A program made the position numbers and the translations under genes. This document shows positions 51,794 through 60,476 of a stretch of DNA of 64,000 bases, piece after piece. The DNA is from Leifsonia sp052114085 (GTDB lineage Bacteria; Actinomycetota; Actinomycetes; Actinomycetales; Microbacteriaceae). How positions within the stretch are numbered: the stretch's first letter is position 1; every line of letters starts with the position of its first letter. Location of the stretch: NCBI RefSeq assembly GCF_052114085.1, contig NZ_JBFREB010000001.1, positions 2,170,001-2,234,000 of the forward strand, in the 5' to 3' direction. Under the pieces are notes generated by a model. That model did no database searches and was not told the DNA's origin. It was given only the letters and a program-made list of their open reading frames with translations.

Positions 51794-52932
51794 TCTACCT
51801 CGACGCCGCCGCCACCTCGCCGGTCCGCCGGGAGGTGCTGGAGGCGATGTGGCCGTACCTGACCGGCGAGTTCGGCAACCCGTCGAGCCACCATGCGGTC
51901 GGCGAATCGGCCGCACGCGCGCTCGCGGACGCGCGCGCGGGGGTGGCATCCTGGCTCGGCTGCCGGGCCTCCGAGATCACGTTCACCTCGGGTGGGACGG
52001 AGGCGGACAACCTCGCCATCAAGGGCATCGCGCTCGCGAACCCGCGCGGCCGGCACATCGTCACGACGCCGATCGAGCATGAGGCGGTCCTGGAGTCGGT
52101 CGACTATCTGGTGCGGATGCACGGGTTCTCGGTCACGTTCGTGCCGGTCGGCCGGGACGGGCTGATCGCGGCCTCCGACTTCGCCGCGGCCCTGCGGCCG
52201 GACACCACGCTCGCCTCGGTGATGCTCGCGAACAACGAGGTCGGGACCGTCCAGCCCATCGCGGAGTTGGCGGCACTCGCGCACGAGCACGGCATCCCTC
52301 TTCATACGGATGCGGTGCAAGCGGCGGGCTGGTTGCCGCTCGACGTGCACACACTGGGGGTGGATGCGCTCAGCGTGTCGGGACACAAGATCGGCGCGCC
52401 CAAGGGCGTCGGTGCGCTGTACATGCGGGGGCGCATCCCGGTCGAGCCGCTCATCCACGGCGGCGGGCAGGAGCGCGGGCGACGATCCGGCACGGAGAAC
52501 GTGGCCGGCGCCGTGGCGCTGGCCGCTGCCGCACGGTTGGCGGCGGAGGGTCTGCCGGAGCGAGTGGAGGCGGCCACGGCCGCTCGCGACACGTTCGTCG
52601 CGGCCGTGCTGCAGGAGGTGCCCGACGCCTCGCTCACCGGACACGCCACCTCGCGCCTTCCGGGCACCGCATCCTTCGTCTTCCCGGGGACGAACGGGGA
52701 GTCGGTGCTGCTGGAACTGGAGCGTCGCGGCGTCGTCTCGTCGAGCGGCTCGGCCTGCGCGGCCGGGAGCGAGGACGCCTCCCACGTGCTGCTCGCCCTC
52801 GGCTACCCGGAGGACCTGGCCCGAACGGCCGTACGGTTCTCGTGGGGACCGGAGGTGACACCCGCCCAGCTGGCGGCCGTCGCGCCTGCGGTCGGGGATG
52901 CCGTGCGAGCGATCGCTTCCCTCGGCCAGTGA
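51790..52932 (+). CDS. Cysteine desulfurase (NifS/IscS type) of the nad operon
   Basis: 380-residue PLP enzyme. PLP lysine K200 in SGHKIGAPKG, H97 in PIEHEA, and the persulfide cysteine C323 in SSGSACAAG. Its place directly after nadC (GTGA overlap) suggests a dedicated sulfur supply for the NadA Fe-S cluster, as seen in other bacteria. A housekeeping role cannot be excluded. Confidence 0.93.
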   Translation: MIYLDAAATSPVRREVLEAMWPYLTGEFGNPSSHHAVGESAARALADARAGVASWLGCRASEITFTSGGTEADNLAIKGIALANPRGRHIVTTPIEHEAVLESVDYLVRMHGFSVTFVPVGRDGLIAASDFAAALRPDTTLASVMLANNEVGTVQPIAELAALAHEHGIPLHTDAVQAAGWLPLDVHTLGVDALSVSGHKIGAPKGVGALYMRGRIPVEPLIHGGGQERGRRSGTENVAGAVALAAAARLAAEGLPERVEAATAARDTFVAAVLQEVPDASLTGHATSRLPGTASFVFPGTNGESVLLELERRGVVSSSGSACAAGSEDASHVLLALGYPEDLARTAVRFSWGPEVTPAQLAAVAPAVGDAVRAIASLGQ

Positions 52933-53059
52933 TCCCGGCGAGTCCTGGAGATGCGACCGCATGCACCGGGGATTCGCCTCGGTTTATTCCCCCGTTCTGC
53001 GGAGAGCGAACTTCTCCACAGTTCACGATCGCGACACCCCGCATGTCGGTGGCGGTCGG

Positions 53060-53065
53060 TAGGTT
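53060..53065 (+). promoter_or_regulatory. Putative -10 element of the MFS gene (leaderless)
   Basis: TAGGTT is followed by 6 nt and GTG 53072, without a ribosome binding site. Confidence 0.45.
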
Positions 53066-53071
53066 GGACCG

Positions 53072-54580
53072 GTGACTGAGAAGACCTCACCAGCGCCTTC
53101 CGTCGACGCCGGCCGGCTCGACCGACCGAGCGCGCCCGCGAGTGCCGGCGCACGTATCGCGCCGCGCGATCAGCGCGTCATCTGGCTGCTGCTCGCGGCC
53201 ACATTCGTCGTGATCCTCAACGAGACGATCATGACCGTCGCCATCCCCAAGCTGATGGACGACCTGCACATCGATGCGCTGGCGGCCCAGTGGCTGTCGA
53301 CCGCCTTCATGCTGACGATGGCGGTGGTCATCCCGATCACCGGCATCCTGCTGCAGCGCTACACGACGCGGCAGATGTTCATCGCCGCGATGTCGTTGTT
53401 CTCCCTCGGCACACTGACCGCAGCGCTCGCGCCCGGCTTCATGGTGCTGGTCGCGGCACGCGTGGTGCAGGCGTCCGGTACGGCGATCATGATCCCGCTG
53501 CTGATGACCACGCTGATGACGCTGGTGCCGCCCGCGTTGCGCGGCCGCACGATGGGCAACGTCTCGATCGTCATCTCGGTCGCACCGGCGATCGGGCCGA
53601 CGATCTCCGGGCTCATCCTCAACTTCCTGTCCTGGCGGTGGATCTTCCTCATCGTCCTGCCGATCGCGCTCATCATGCTGCTGATCGGGATGCGCTTCGT
53701 CGAGAACGTCACCGAAACCAAGAAGGTGCGGATCGACGTCCTGTCCGTCATTCTGTCCGCTTTCGGCTTCGGCGGTCTGGTCTACGGCCTGACGCTCTCC
53801 GGCGAATCGGGGGCCGCCTCGGCGAGTCCACTGATGTTGTGGGGGTCGCTCATCGTCGGCGTCCTGGGGCTCTCGGCCTTCATCACGCGCCAGCTCATCC
53901 TGCAGCGGAAAGACAGGGCGCTCCTCGATCTCCGGACGTTCCGATACCCCATCTTCACCGTGTCGATCGTGCTGATGGCGATCACGACGGCGTCCATGTT
54001 CGGCGTGATCATCGTCATGCCGCTGTACCTCCAGCACGTGCTGCACCTCGACACTCTCGCCACGGGTCTGATCCTGCTTCCGGGCGGGCTGATCATGGGA
54101 CTCGCGGCACCGTTCGTCGGGCGGCTCTACGACCGTTACGACCCGCGGGTGCTGGTCGTGCCGGGGTCGATCCTGGTCAGCCTCGTGCTCTGGTCGCTCA
54201 CGATGGTGACGGAGCACACTCCGGTCGGCCTCATCGTCGGGGCGTACGTGGTGATGAGCCTGGGCCTCGCGATGATGTTCACGCCGCTGTTCACGGCGGG
54301 TCTCGGGGCGGTGCCGCCGCACCTGTACTCGCATGGCAGCGCGATCCTGGGCACGATCCAACAGGTCGGAGGGGCCGCGGGCACTGCGCTCCTGATCGCG
54401 GTGCTGACGCTCCAATCCACGGCGCTCGCCTCGGGCGGAGCCTCGGCGGACGCCGCGCAGGCCGGAGGCATCCGCGCCGCGTTCGTAGCCGGAGCGATCA
54501 TCTCCCTGTTCGCGGTCGCCGGGTCGTTCTTCATGAGGAAGCCCGCTGACGCGCCGGTAGAGGCGGCCTTCGCCCACTGA
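53072..54580 (+). CDS. MFS transporter, DHA2 (EmrB/QacA) type
   Basis: 502 residues with about 14 membrane helices. ATFVVILNETIMTVAIPKLM is the family motif D1-like first helix; the conserved WLSTAFMLTMAVVIPITG and RVVQASGTAIMIPLLMTTL follow. Proton-driven drug or metabolite export is the expected role, substrate unknown. No regulator sits beside it. GTG 53072 probably leaderless. Confidence 0.92.
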   Translation: MTEKTSPAPSVDAGRLDRPSAPASAGARIAPRDQRVIWLLLAATFVVILNETIMTVAIPKLMDDLHIDALAAQWLSTAFMLTMAVVIPITGILLQRYTTRQMFIAAMSLFSLGTLTAALAPGFMVLVAARVVQASGTAIMIPLLMTTLMTLVPPALRGRTMGNVSIVISVAPAIGPTISGLILNFLSWRWIFLIVLPIALIMLLIGMRFVENVTETKKVRIDVLSVILSAFGFGGLVYGLTLSGESGAASASPLMLWGSLIVGVLGLSAFITRQLILQRKDRALLDLRTFRYPIFTVSIVLMAITTASMFGVIIVMPLYLQHVLHLDTLATGLILLPGGLIMGLAAPFVGRLYDRYDPRVLVVPGSILVSLVLWSLTMVTEHTPVGLIVGAYVVMSLGLAMMFTPLFTAGLGAVPPHLYSHGSAILGTIQQVGGAAGTALLIAVLTLQSTALASGGASADAAQAGGIRAAFVAGAIISLFAVAGSFFMRKPADAPVEAAFAH

Positions 54581-54646
54581 GGGCGCACCTAGCCCCCGCA
54601 CCGTGCGCGCGTGAGAATGGGACCGACCGCACGCGAGGAGGCAGCC

Positions 54647-55216
54647 GTGTCCATCATCCGCACCCCCGAACCGTCCGAGGCGACAGGCGAGGCCGCCGCG
54701 ATGTACGCGGAAGACCTCGACGACCTGGGCTATGTGCCCGAATACACACGCGTGATGAGTGTGAATCCGGAGGCATACCGAGCCTTCGAAGATCTCGTGC
54801 GGTCGGTCGTCCCGGTGCTCGGCAAGCGCCGCTACGAACTGGTCACGCTCGCCGCCGCGCAGGCGCTGGGCTCCGAGCACTGCCGGCTCGCCCACGGCCG
54901 GAAATCTCTCCACTACTTCGACGAGGACGACCTGGAGCGGATCGCCCGGGACTACCACGACGCGCCCCTCAGCGACGCGGAGGTCGCGATGATGGAGTAC
55001 GCGGAGCGGCTGAGCACCGACTCCGCCGCCATGACCGAGGACGACGCCGCGCGGCTGCGCGCCCACGGCTTCACGGACCGCGAGATCGTCGACATCACCC
55101 TCGCGGCCGCCGCACGCAATTTCTACAGCAGGGCCATCCAGGCGTTAGGCGTCCGCACCGAAGTCCCGCCGGACCTCAGCGACCGATTGCGCGCCGCCCT
55201 TCTGGCGCCGCTGTGA
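54647..55216 (+). CDS. AhpD-like / carboxymuconolactone decarboxylase family protein
   Basis: 189 residues. The AhpD-like core is AAAQALGSEHCRLAHGRKSL, with a single cysteine where AhpD has CxxC, so ordinary disulfide chemistry is doubtful. YPEY-type N-terminus (LGYVPEYTRVMSVNPEAYRAF) matches peroxidase-related members. GTG 54647 has GAGGAG 6 nt upstream; ATG 54611 lacks one. It overlaps the ADP-ribosylglycohydrolase gene as GTGA, suggesting linked function. Confidence 0.82.
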   Translation: MSIIRTPEPSEATGEAAAMYAEDLDDLGYVPEYTRVMSVNPEAYRAFEDLVRSVVPVLGKRRYELVTLAAAQALGSEHCRLAHGRKSLHYFDEDDLERIARDYHDAPLSDAEVAMMEYAERLSTDSAAMTEDDAARLRAHGFTDREIVDITLAAAARNFYSRAIQALGVRTEVPPDLSDRLRAALLAPL

Positions 55217-56247
55217 GAGACAGCACGCGCGCCCGGGCCCTCGCCGCGTTGCAGGGACTGGCCCTCGGCGACGCTCTCGGAATGCCGACGCAATCCCTGT
55301 CGCGCGAGCGCATCGCAGCAGACCACGGACGGATCCGTAGCCTCGTCGGTGCAGGGCCGCACCAGCAGATCGCGGCGGGAATGCCGGCCGGCTCCGTCAC
55401 CGACGACACCGAGCAGGCGGTAATGCTCGCGCGGCTGATCATCGACGGCGACGGCGTCGTCCAACCCGGCGCGTTCGCCGCGGCACTGCTCGCCTGGGAG
55501 CACACGATGGAGGCGCGAGGTTCGCTCGACCTGCTCGGACCCAGCACGCGGGCAGCCCTGCAACGCCTCCAAGACGGCATGCCGCCGGAAGAGGCGGGCC
55601 GCTTCGGCGCCACCAACGGGGCAGCGATGCGGATCGCTCCGGTCGGCATCGCCGTGCCCGTCGAACCCCTCGGCGCATTCGTCGACGCCGTCGTCTCCGT
55701 GAGCGCACTGACCCACAACACCGGCCTGGGCATCGCGAGCGCCGCCGCCGTCGGGGCCGCCGTCAGCGCGGGCATCGACGGGGCGGAAACGCCGGAAGCG
55801 CTGGATGTGGCGGTCGCCGCCGCTCGCGAGGGCGCGCGCCGCGGACACTGGGTCGCGGGGGGCGACATCGCCGCACGGCTGGAGTGGGCCATCCCTGCGC
55901 TCGTGGAGTTCGCGCCGCGCGAGCAGGACGACTTCCTCGCTCGGGTGGTCGGCACCTCGGTCGCCGCACAGGAGTCGGTGGTCACCGCGCTCGCTCTCGT
56001 CGCTGTGACGGTCGCGGGAGGCGATCCCGTCCATCCCGAACCGGACGCCGCGTGGGACACGTTATGCCGCGCGGCCGGACTCGGCGGCGACACGGACACC
56101 ATCGCGGCGATGACCGGCGCGGTCCTCGGTGCGACGGGTGCCGCACAGTGGCCGCGGACCGCACTAGACACGGTTCGCCGGGTCAACGCGCTCGACCTGG
56201 AACCTCTCGTCGACGGGCTGCTGCGCGTGCGGAGACGACATGGCTGA
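55213..56247 (+). CDS. ADP-ribosylglycohydrolase family protein
   Basis: 344-residue all-helical, Mg-dependent hydrolase. Metal ligands are visible in SVTDDTEQAVMLA (about 61-73) and GGDTDTIAAMTGA near the C-terminus, with LALGDALGMPTQ at the start. It should cleave an ADP-ribosyl or related N-glycosidic bond. Pairing with a PfkB kinase resembles E. coli yegU-yegV. The start overlaps the upstream stop and the end overlaps the kinase gene by 8 nt. Confidence 0.9.
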   Translation: MRDSTRARALAALQGLALGDALGMPTQSLSRERIAADHGRIRSLVGAGPHQQIAAGMPAGSVTDDTEQAVMLARLIIDGDGVVQPGAFAAALLAWEHTMEARGSLDLLGPSTRAALQRLQDGMPPEEAGRFGATNGAAMRIAPVGIAVPVEPLGAFVDAVVSVSALTHNTGLGIASAAAVGAAVSAGIDGAETPEALDVAVAAAREGARRGHWVAGGDIAARLEWAIPALVEFAPREQDDFLARVVGTSVAAQESVVTALALVAVTVAGGDPVHPEPDAAWDTLCRAAGLGGDTDTIAAMTGAVLGATGAAQWPRTALDTVRRVNALDLEPLVDGLLRVRRRHG

Positions 56248-57181
56248 GGGCAGGCTCATCTTCACCGGGACGGTCGTGGTCGACCTGCTCCTGCGCGTGG
56301 ACGCCCTCCCCGAGCGCGGCGGGGACGTCCTGGCCTCCGCGGCCGGCATGGCCGCGGGCGGCGGTTTCAACGTGATGGCCGCGGCAGCCCGGGACGGCAC
56401 GGAGGTCGTCTTCGCCGGACGCTCGGGCAGCGGGCCCTTCGGCGAAGTCGTCGCCGAAGCACTGTGGCGCGAGGGCATCTCCGTAGCCAACCCACCACTC
56501 GAGACGGCGGACAACGGCTACTGCGTCGTGCTGGTCGACGGCGAGGCCGAGCGGACCTTCGTGACGGCCCCCGGCGCCGAGGGGATGCTGACGCGCGCCG
56601 ACCTCGACGCCGTTCAGCCGCGACCGGGTGACGTCGTCTACGCGTCCGGCTACAGCCTCGCGCACCCGGTGGCCGGCCCCGCCGTCGCAGGCTGGCTGAC
56701 CGAGCTGCGCCCGGAGACCCGGGTGGTGTTCGATCCGTCGCCCCTGGTGGGGTCGCTCGATCAGGACCTGCTTGAAGCCGTCCTCCGTCGCACCGACGTG
56801 CTCAGCGCCAACGCTCGCGAGGCCCGCATCCTGCGCGCCCATGCGCATCCCGCCCCCGCCGCCGGCGCCCTGCGGGGGATGCTGCGCGAAAGCAGCGACA
56901 CGGGAGCCGTCGCCGTCGTGCGAGACGGCGCGTCCGGTTGCTGGGTGGCGACCGGCGACCCGGCGCCGGCGCACCTGCCGGCGTTCCCGGTGACAGCGGT
57001 CGACACCACCGGCGCCGGCGACGCCTTCGGCGGCGTGCTCGCCTCCGCCCTCACCCGCGGCGCGGATCCGCTCGCGGCGGCGCGTCGTGCGAACGCCGCC
57101 GCCGCCATCGCGGTCACGCGCCCGGGCCCGGCCACCGCGCCGACCCGCGCCGAGACCGACGCCCTGCTGGCGGCCGGCTGA
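56240..57181 (+). CDS. PfkB family carbohydrate/nucleoside kinase
   Basis: 313 residues. Substrate-binding GGGFNVMAAAARDG near the N-terminus and signature DTTGAGDAFGG (D255; catalytic D261). It phosphorylates a sugar or nucleoside, perhaps the product of the coupled hydrolase. Overlap of 8 nt with that gene implies joint expression. Substrate not readable. Confidence 0.9.
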   Translation: MAEGRLIFTGTVVVDLLLRVDALPERGGDVLASAAGMAAGGGFNVMAAAARDGTEVVFAGRSGSGPFGEVVAEALWREGISVANPPLETADNGYCVVLVDGEAERTFVTAPGAEGMLTRADLDAVQPRPGDVVYASGYSLAHPVAGPAVAGWLTELRPETRVVFDPSPLVGSLDQDLLEAVLRRTDVLSANAREARILRAHAHPAPAAGALRGMLRESSDTGAVAVVRDGASGCWVATGDPAPAHLPAFPVTAVDTTGAGDAFGGVLASALTRGADPLAAARRANAAAAIAVTRPGPATAPTRAETDALLAAG

Positions 57182-57225
57182 CCGGCCCCGGCACCATCAC
57201 CTAAGCCACGGCAGAGGAGCTTCCC

Positions 57226-57585
57226 GTGATCAGCGTCAAACGCATCTACGACCCGCCCGCACCGGACGACGGCTTCCGCGTGCTGGTCGACCGACTGTGG
57301 CCGCGCGGCGTGAGCAAAGCCCGCGCCGACATCGACCTGTGGCTGAAGGAGGTGGCCCCGTCCACCGAGCTGCGCCGCTGGTTCCACGAGGACCCGGCGA
57401 TCGAGGGCGAGGTCTTCGACGAGTTCCGCGCCCGCTACGAGCGCGAACTGGACACGAACCCCGCTCTCACCGAGCTCCGCGCCCTGACCCACGAACACTC
57501 TCGCCTGACTCTCCTCGTCGGCGCCCGCGACCCCGAACTCAACCACGCCAAAATCCTGGTCGAGTACCTATCCGCCCACCTCTGA
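57226..57585 (+). CDS. DUF488 family protein
   Basis: 119 residues with VLVDRLWPRGVSKARADIDLWLKEVAPS and the C-terminal LLVGARDPELNHAKILVEYL, the standard DUF488 small-protein pattern. Function unknown. GAGGAG is 7 nt before GTG 57226. Starts 44 nt after the kinase gene and may share its message. Confidence 0.9.
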   Translation: MISVKRIYDPPAPDDGFRVLVDRLWPRGVSKARADIDLWLKEVAPSTELRRWFHEDPAIEGEVFDEFRARYERELDTNPALTELRALTHEHSRLTLLVGARDPELNHAKILVEYLSAHL

Positions 57586-57629
57586 CCCCAGCCGGCGCTA
57601 GCGCGCCGGGCCGGGCCGGGGCGGGGTCA
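57583..57629. terminator. Nested hairpin spanning two convergent stop codons
   Basis: TGACCCC (57583-57589) pairs with GGGGTCA (57623-57629); inside, CCGGCGC (57592-57598) pairs with GCGCCGG (57603-57609). The outer arms contain the stop codons of DUF488 and of the GH5 gene. Confidence 0.55.
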
Positions 57630-59558
57630 GTCTTGGGTGAGGAGGCGGACGGCCACGCCGTAGGGGGCGAGGTCGACCGACGAGGATGGGGCGCCATCGA
57701 GGGTGGTGAGGTCGCCACCGGCGACGGACGGGGTGACGGTGACCGACGTCTCGTGCTGCGAGACGAAGAACACGAAGCGGCGGCCGTCCGCGTGGACGAG
57801 CGCGTCCGTGAAGACGAGCGGGTCATCGAGGCGCACGTCCCGCTCCACGTCGGCCACGTCGGCGAGCGCGTCGTACAGACGCCAGGTCTGCTCCGGGTTC
57901 ACCCGGCCCTGGGCCGACGCGAAGTACTCGAGCGGATACGTCGACAGCACCGCGCGTCCTGCACCGTGCTCCTGCACCACGATCGCGGGCCGACCGTGCG
58001 CGTCCACCGCGACGACGCGCCCCGATGTCGCGCGAATCGGGAGGTATGTCCGTCCGTTCTCGTTGCCCGCCGCGACGAACGACAGCTCCGTGCCGGCAGG
58101 GATCGACCCGAAATCGGAGGTGAACCGCAGCACGACCGTCTCGTCCGTCACCTGCTCGGCGAGACCGTACGCGCTGTCCATCCGCACCCCGAACAGCTCC
58201 TCGGTGTGCGCCCACCACGGGCCGCGCTGCACGCCGCTCGGGCCGTGCGAGTACGACGCATAGACGGTCGCACCCTCCTGCGCGAGCTGAACGAGCCGTT
58301 GCCAGGAGGTCGCGCACAGCTGCTTGACCGACGGCAGAAGGTACAGGCCGTACCCGGTCGGCAGACCGCCGTCCTCCTTTTCACGCACCACCGCGACGGG
58401 GATGTGCGCTTCGTGCGCCGCGACGTACGCCTGCTCCCCCGTCGCCACGATGTGGGCCCGCTCGTCCTCGTTGGTGAACGGGTAGTCCTCGGCGAGGTGC
58501 GACGGCACGACGAGCGCCGCATCCACCGCGGCCCGCCGGACCGACGGGAGGTCGATTGCGGCCAGATCCGACGCGAACCGCGCCAGCTCGACCAGCGGCG
58601 GCTTCGGCGAACCGTGGCGGTCGGTGATGCCGAAGTGCATCTCGAACGGATGGTGCGAGTACGGCCGCTGGTCGGCGAGGTCGTCGTAGTCGGTGTTGTT
58701 CCACGCGATCCAGCCCGTGGCCCCGGCCAGCAGAGTCGAGTACAGCAGCTGACGGTAGTAGGAGGCTGCGCCCTCGTCCGAGACGAAGTCGCTGGTCAGA
58801 CCGAACTCCTCCATGATCACCGGCAGGCCGTGCGTCGCGGAGAGCTCGGCGATGAACGCGGCCTTGAGGTGCTGGCGGATCTGGTCGGTCTCCATCCGGT
58901 ACACGTGCGGCCCGATGAAGTCGGTGAACTCCGCCAGGTCACGCACCGAGAAACCGTTGTCGTGACCGGTCGTCTCGATGCCCCACGCGCCGTCGCCGAC
59001 TGCGACCGGCTGCGTCCCGCCGCCCGCGCGCACCGCGTTCACCAGCAGCGACGCCCACGCGTCGACGATGGGACGCGGCGCCTCGCCGCCGTAGATCGGC
59101 ACCTCGTTGGTGAGCAGCCAGCCGGCGACGGCAGGATGCGCGGCGAACCGCGAGGTGAGCTCGCGGACGTACCAGGCCTGTCGCCCGACGAACCACACGT
59201 CGCTGTACAGATCGCGGCCGTCGCGCCACACCGGGTCCCAGTTCTCCCCCGACATGTGGCCCACGAGGAACGTCGGCACCGTGGTCATGCCGACCTCGGT
59301 GTGCGCGTCCAGGAAGTCGGCGAAGTTCGCCACGCACTGCTCATCGAGCGAGTCCGGTGTCGGGTGGAAGTCGGGCCAGTAGAAGAAGGACCGCGTCATG
59401 TTGAGCCCGTGCTCGGCGAGCACGCGCAACTCCTCCCGCACGACAACGGGGTCGTAGCGGGTCCACATGAGCGGGCCGCCGGTACGCGACCAGAAGTTGG
59501 CGCCGAGCCACACCACGGGGGCGTCGTCGACCGTCAAGACCGGGGAGGGGCGATCCAT
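57627..59558 (-). CDS. GH5-type glycoside hydrolase (beta-mannosidase/mannanase-like)
   Basis: 643 residues without signal peptide, so cytoplasmic. TIM-barrel with acid/base E152 in WLLTNEVP and nucleophile E250/E251 in PVIMEEFGL; RSFFYWPDFHP and HVYRMET line the site. The C-terminal half (from about 330) has a flavodoxin-like, beta-galactosidase A4 trimerisation-like region, then a small beta domain. As last gene of a sugar ABC operon it should split imported oligosaccharides; mannosides are a guess from family resemblance. Confidence 0.82.
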   Translation of the reverse strand: MDRPSPVLTVDDAPVVWLGANFWSRTGGPLMWTRYDPVVVREELRVLAEHGLNMTRSFFYWPDFHPTPDSLDEQCVANFADFLDAHTEVGMTTVPTFLVGHMSGENWDPVWRDGRDLYSDVWFVGRQAWYVRELTSRFAAHPAVAGWLLTNEVPIYGGEAPRPIVDAWASLLVNAVRAGGGTQPVAVGDGAWGIETTGHDNGFSVRDLAEFTDFIGPHVYRMETDQIRQHLKAAFIAELSATHGLPVIMEEFGLTSDFVSDEGAASYYRQLLYSTLLAGATGWIAWNNTDYDDLADQRPYSHHPFEMHFGITDRHGSPKPPLVELARFASDLAAIDLPSVRRAAVDAALVVPSHLAEDYPFTNEDERAHIVATGEQAYVAAHEAHIPVAVVREKEDGGLPTGYGLYLLPSVKQLCATSWQRLVQLAQEGATVYASYSHGPSGVQRGPWWAHTEELFGVRMDSAYGLAEQVTDETVVLRFTSDFGSIPAGTELSFVAAGNENGRTYLPIRATSGRVVAVDAHGRPAIVVQEHGAGRAVLSTYPLEYFASAQGRVNPEQTWRLYDALADVADVERDVRLDDPLVFTDALVHADGRRFVFFVSQHETSVTVTPSVAGGDLTTLDGAPSSSVDLAPYGVAVRLLTQD

Positions 59559-59636
59559 GATGCCTTTCAGGGGATGGTGCGCAGAACGAGGTGACGCAGC
59601 CGCGCGGAACGGGCGGCCACGTGGCGGAGCTGCGGG

Positions 59637-60476
59637 TTACTTGACCGCGCCGGCCGTCAGCCCGGCGACGAAGTTGCGCTGCAGCAGCAGGAACGCCACC
59701 ACGATCGGGAGCGACACGACCAGCGACGCCGCCATGATCTGGTTCCAGTACACGTTCGTCTGCGTCGAGTAGAGCTGCAAGCCGACCGCGAGGGTCCTGT
59801 TCTCGTCCGTCGTCATCACGGAGGCGAACAGCACCTCGCCCCAACTGGTCATGAACGAGTAGATCGCCACAGCGATCAGACCCGGACGGGCCGCGGGGAG
59901 GACGACGTGCCAGAGCGCACCCATCGGGCCCGATCCATCCACCTTCGCCGCCTCGTCGAGGTCGCGCGGGATGCCGTCGAAGTAGCCGGCGAGCATCCAG
60001 ATGGAGAACGGCAGCACGAACGTGAAGTACGTGATGATGAGGCCCCAGCGCGTGCCGACCAGCTGGATGCCGGTCGCCTGGTTGATGTTCACGAAGATGA
60101 GGAACAGCGGCAGGAGGAACAGCACGCCGGGGAACATCTGCGTCGACAGGACCGTGGTGGTGAAGACGTTGCGGCCCTTGAACCGGTAGCGCGACACCGC
60201 ATAGGCGGCGAAGACGGCGATCACCAGCGAGATCAGCGTCGCCGCACTCGACACGATGAGGCTGTTCACGAAGTACGACGCCAGCGGCACGGTCGTCCAC
60301 ATGTCGATGAACGGCTGGAAGGTGATGTTCTGCGGCCACCAGGTGAAGGCGGCCTGGACTTCGGACAGCGGCTTCACCGACGACGTGACCATCACGTAGA
60401 GCGGTACGACCGTGAAGACGGTCAGGAAGGCGATGACGACCCAACGGAAAACATGGGATGAGCGTGTTTCACGCAT
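59637..60476 (-). CDS. Carbohydrate ABC transporter permease (MalG type)
   Basis: 279 residues, six helices. Contact loop EAAKVDGSGPMGALWHVVLP. Overlaps the preceding permease gene by 8 nt and is followed after 78 nt by the hydrolase gene. No ATPase gene is in the operon, so a shared MsiK-like ATPase is expected from elsewhere. Confidence 0.93.
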   Translation of the reverse strand: MRETRSSHVFRWVVIAFLTVFTVVPLYVMVTSSVKPLSEVQAAFTWWPQNITFQPFIDMWTTVPLASYFVNSLIVSSAATLISLVIAVFAAYAVSRYRFKGRNVFTTTVLSTQMFPGVLFLLPLFLIFVNINQATGIQLVGTRWGLIITYFTFVLPFSIWMLAGYFDGIPRDLDEAAKVDGSGPMGALWHVVLPAARPGLIAVAIYSFMTSWGEVLFASVMTTDENRTLAVGLQLYSTQTNVYWNQIMAASLVVSLPIVVAFLLLQRNFVAGLTAGAVK

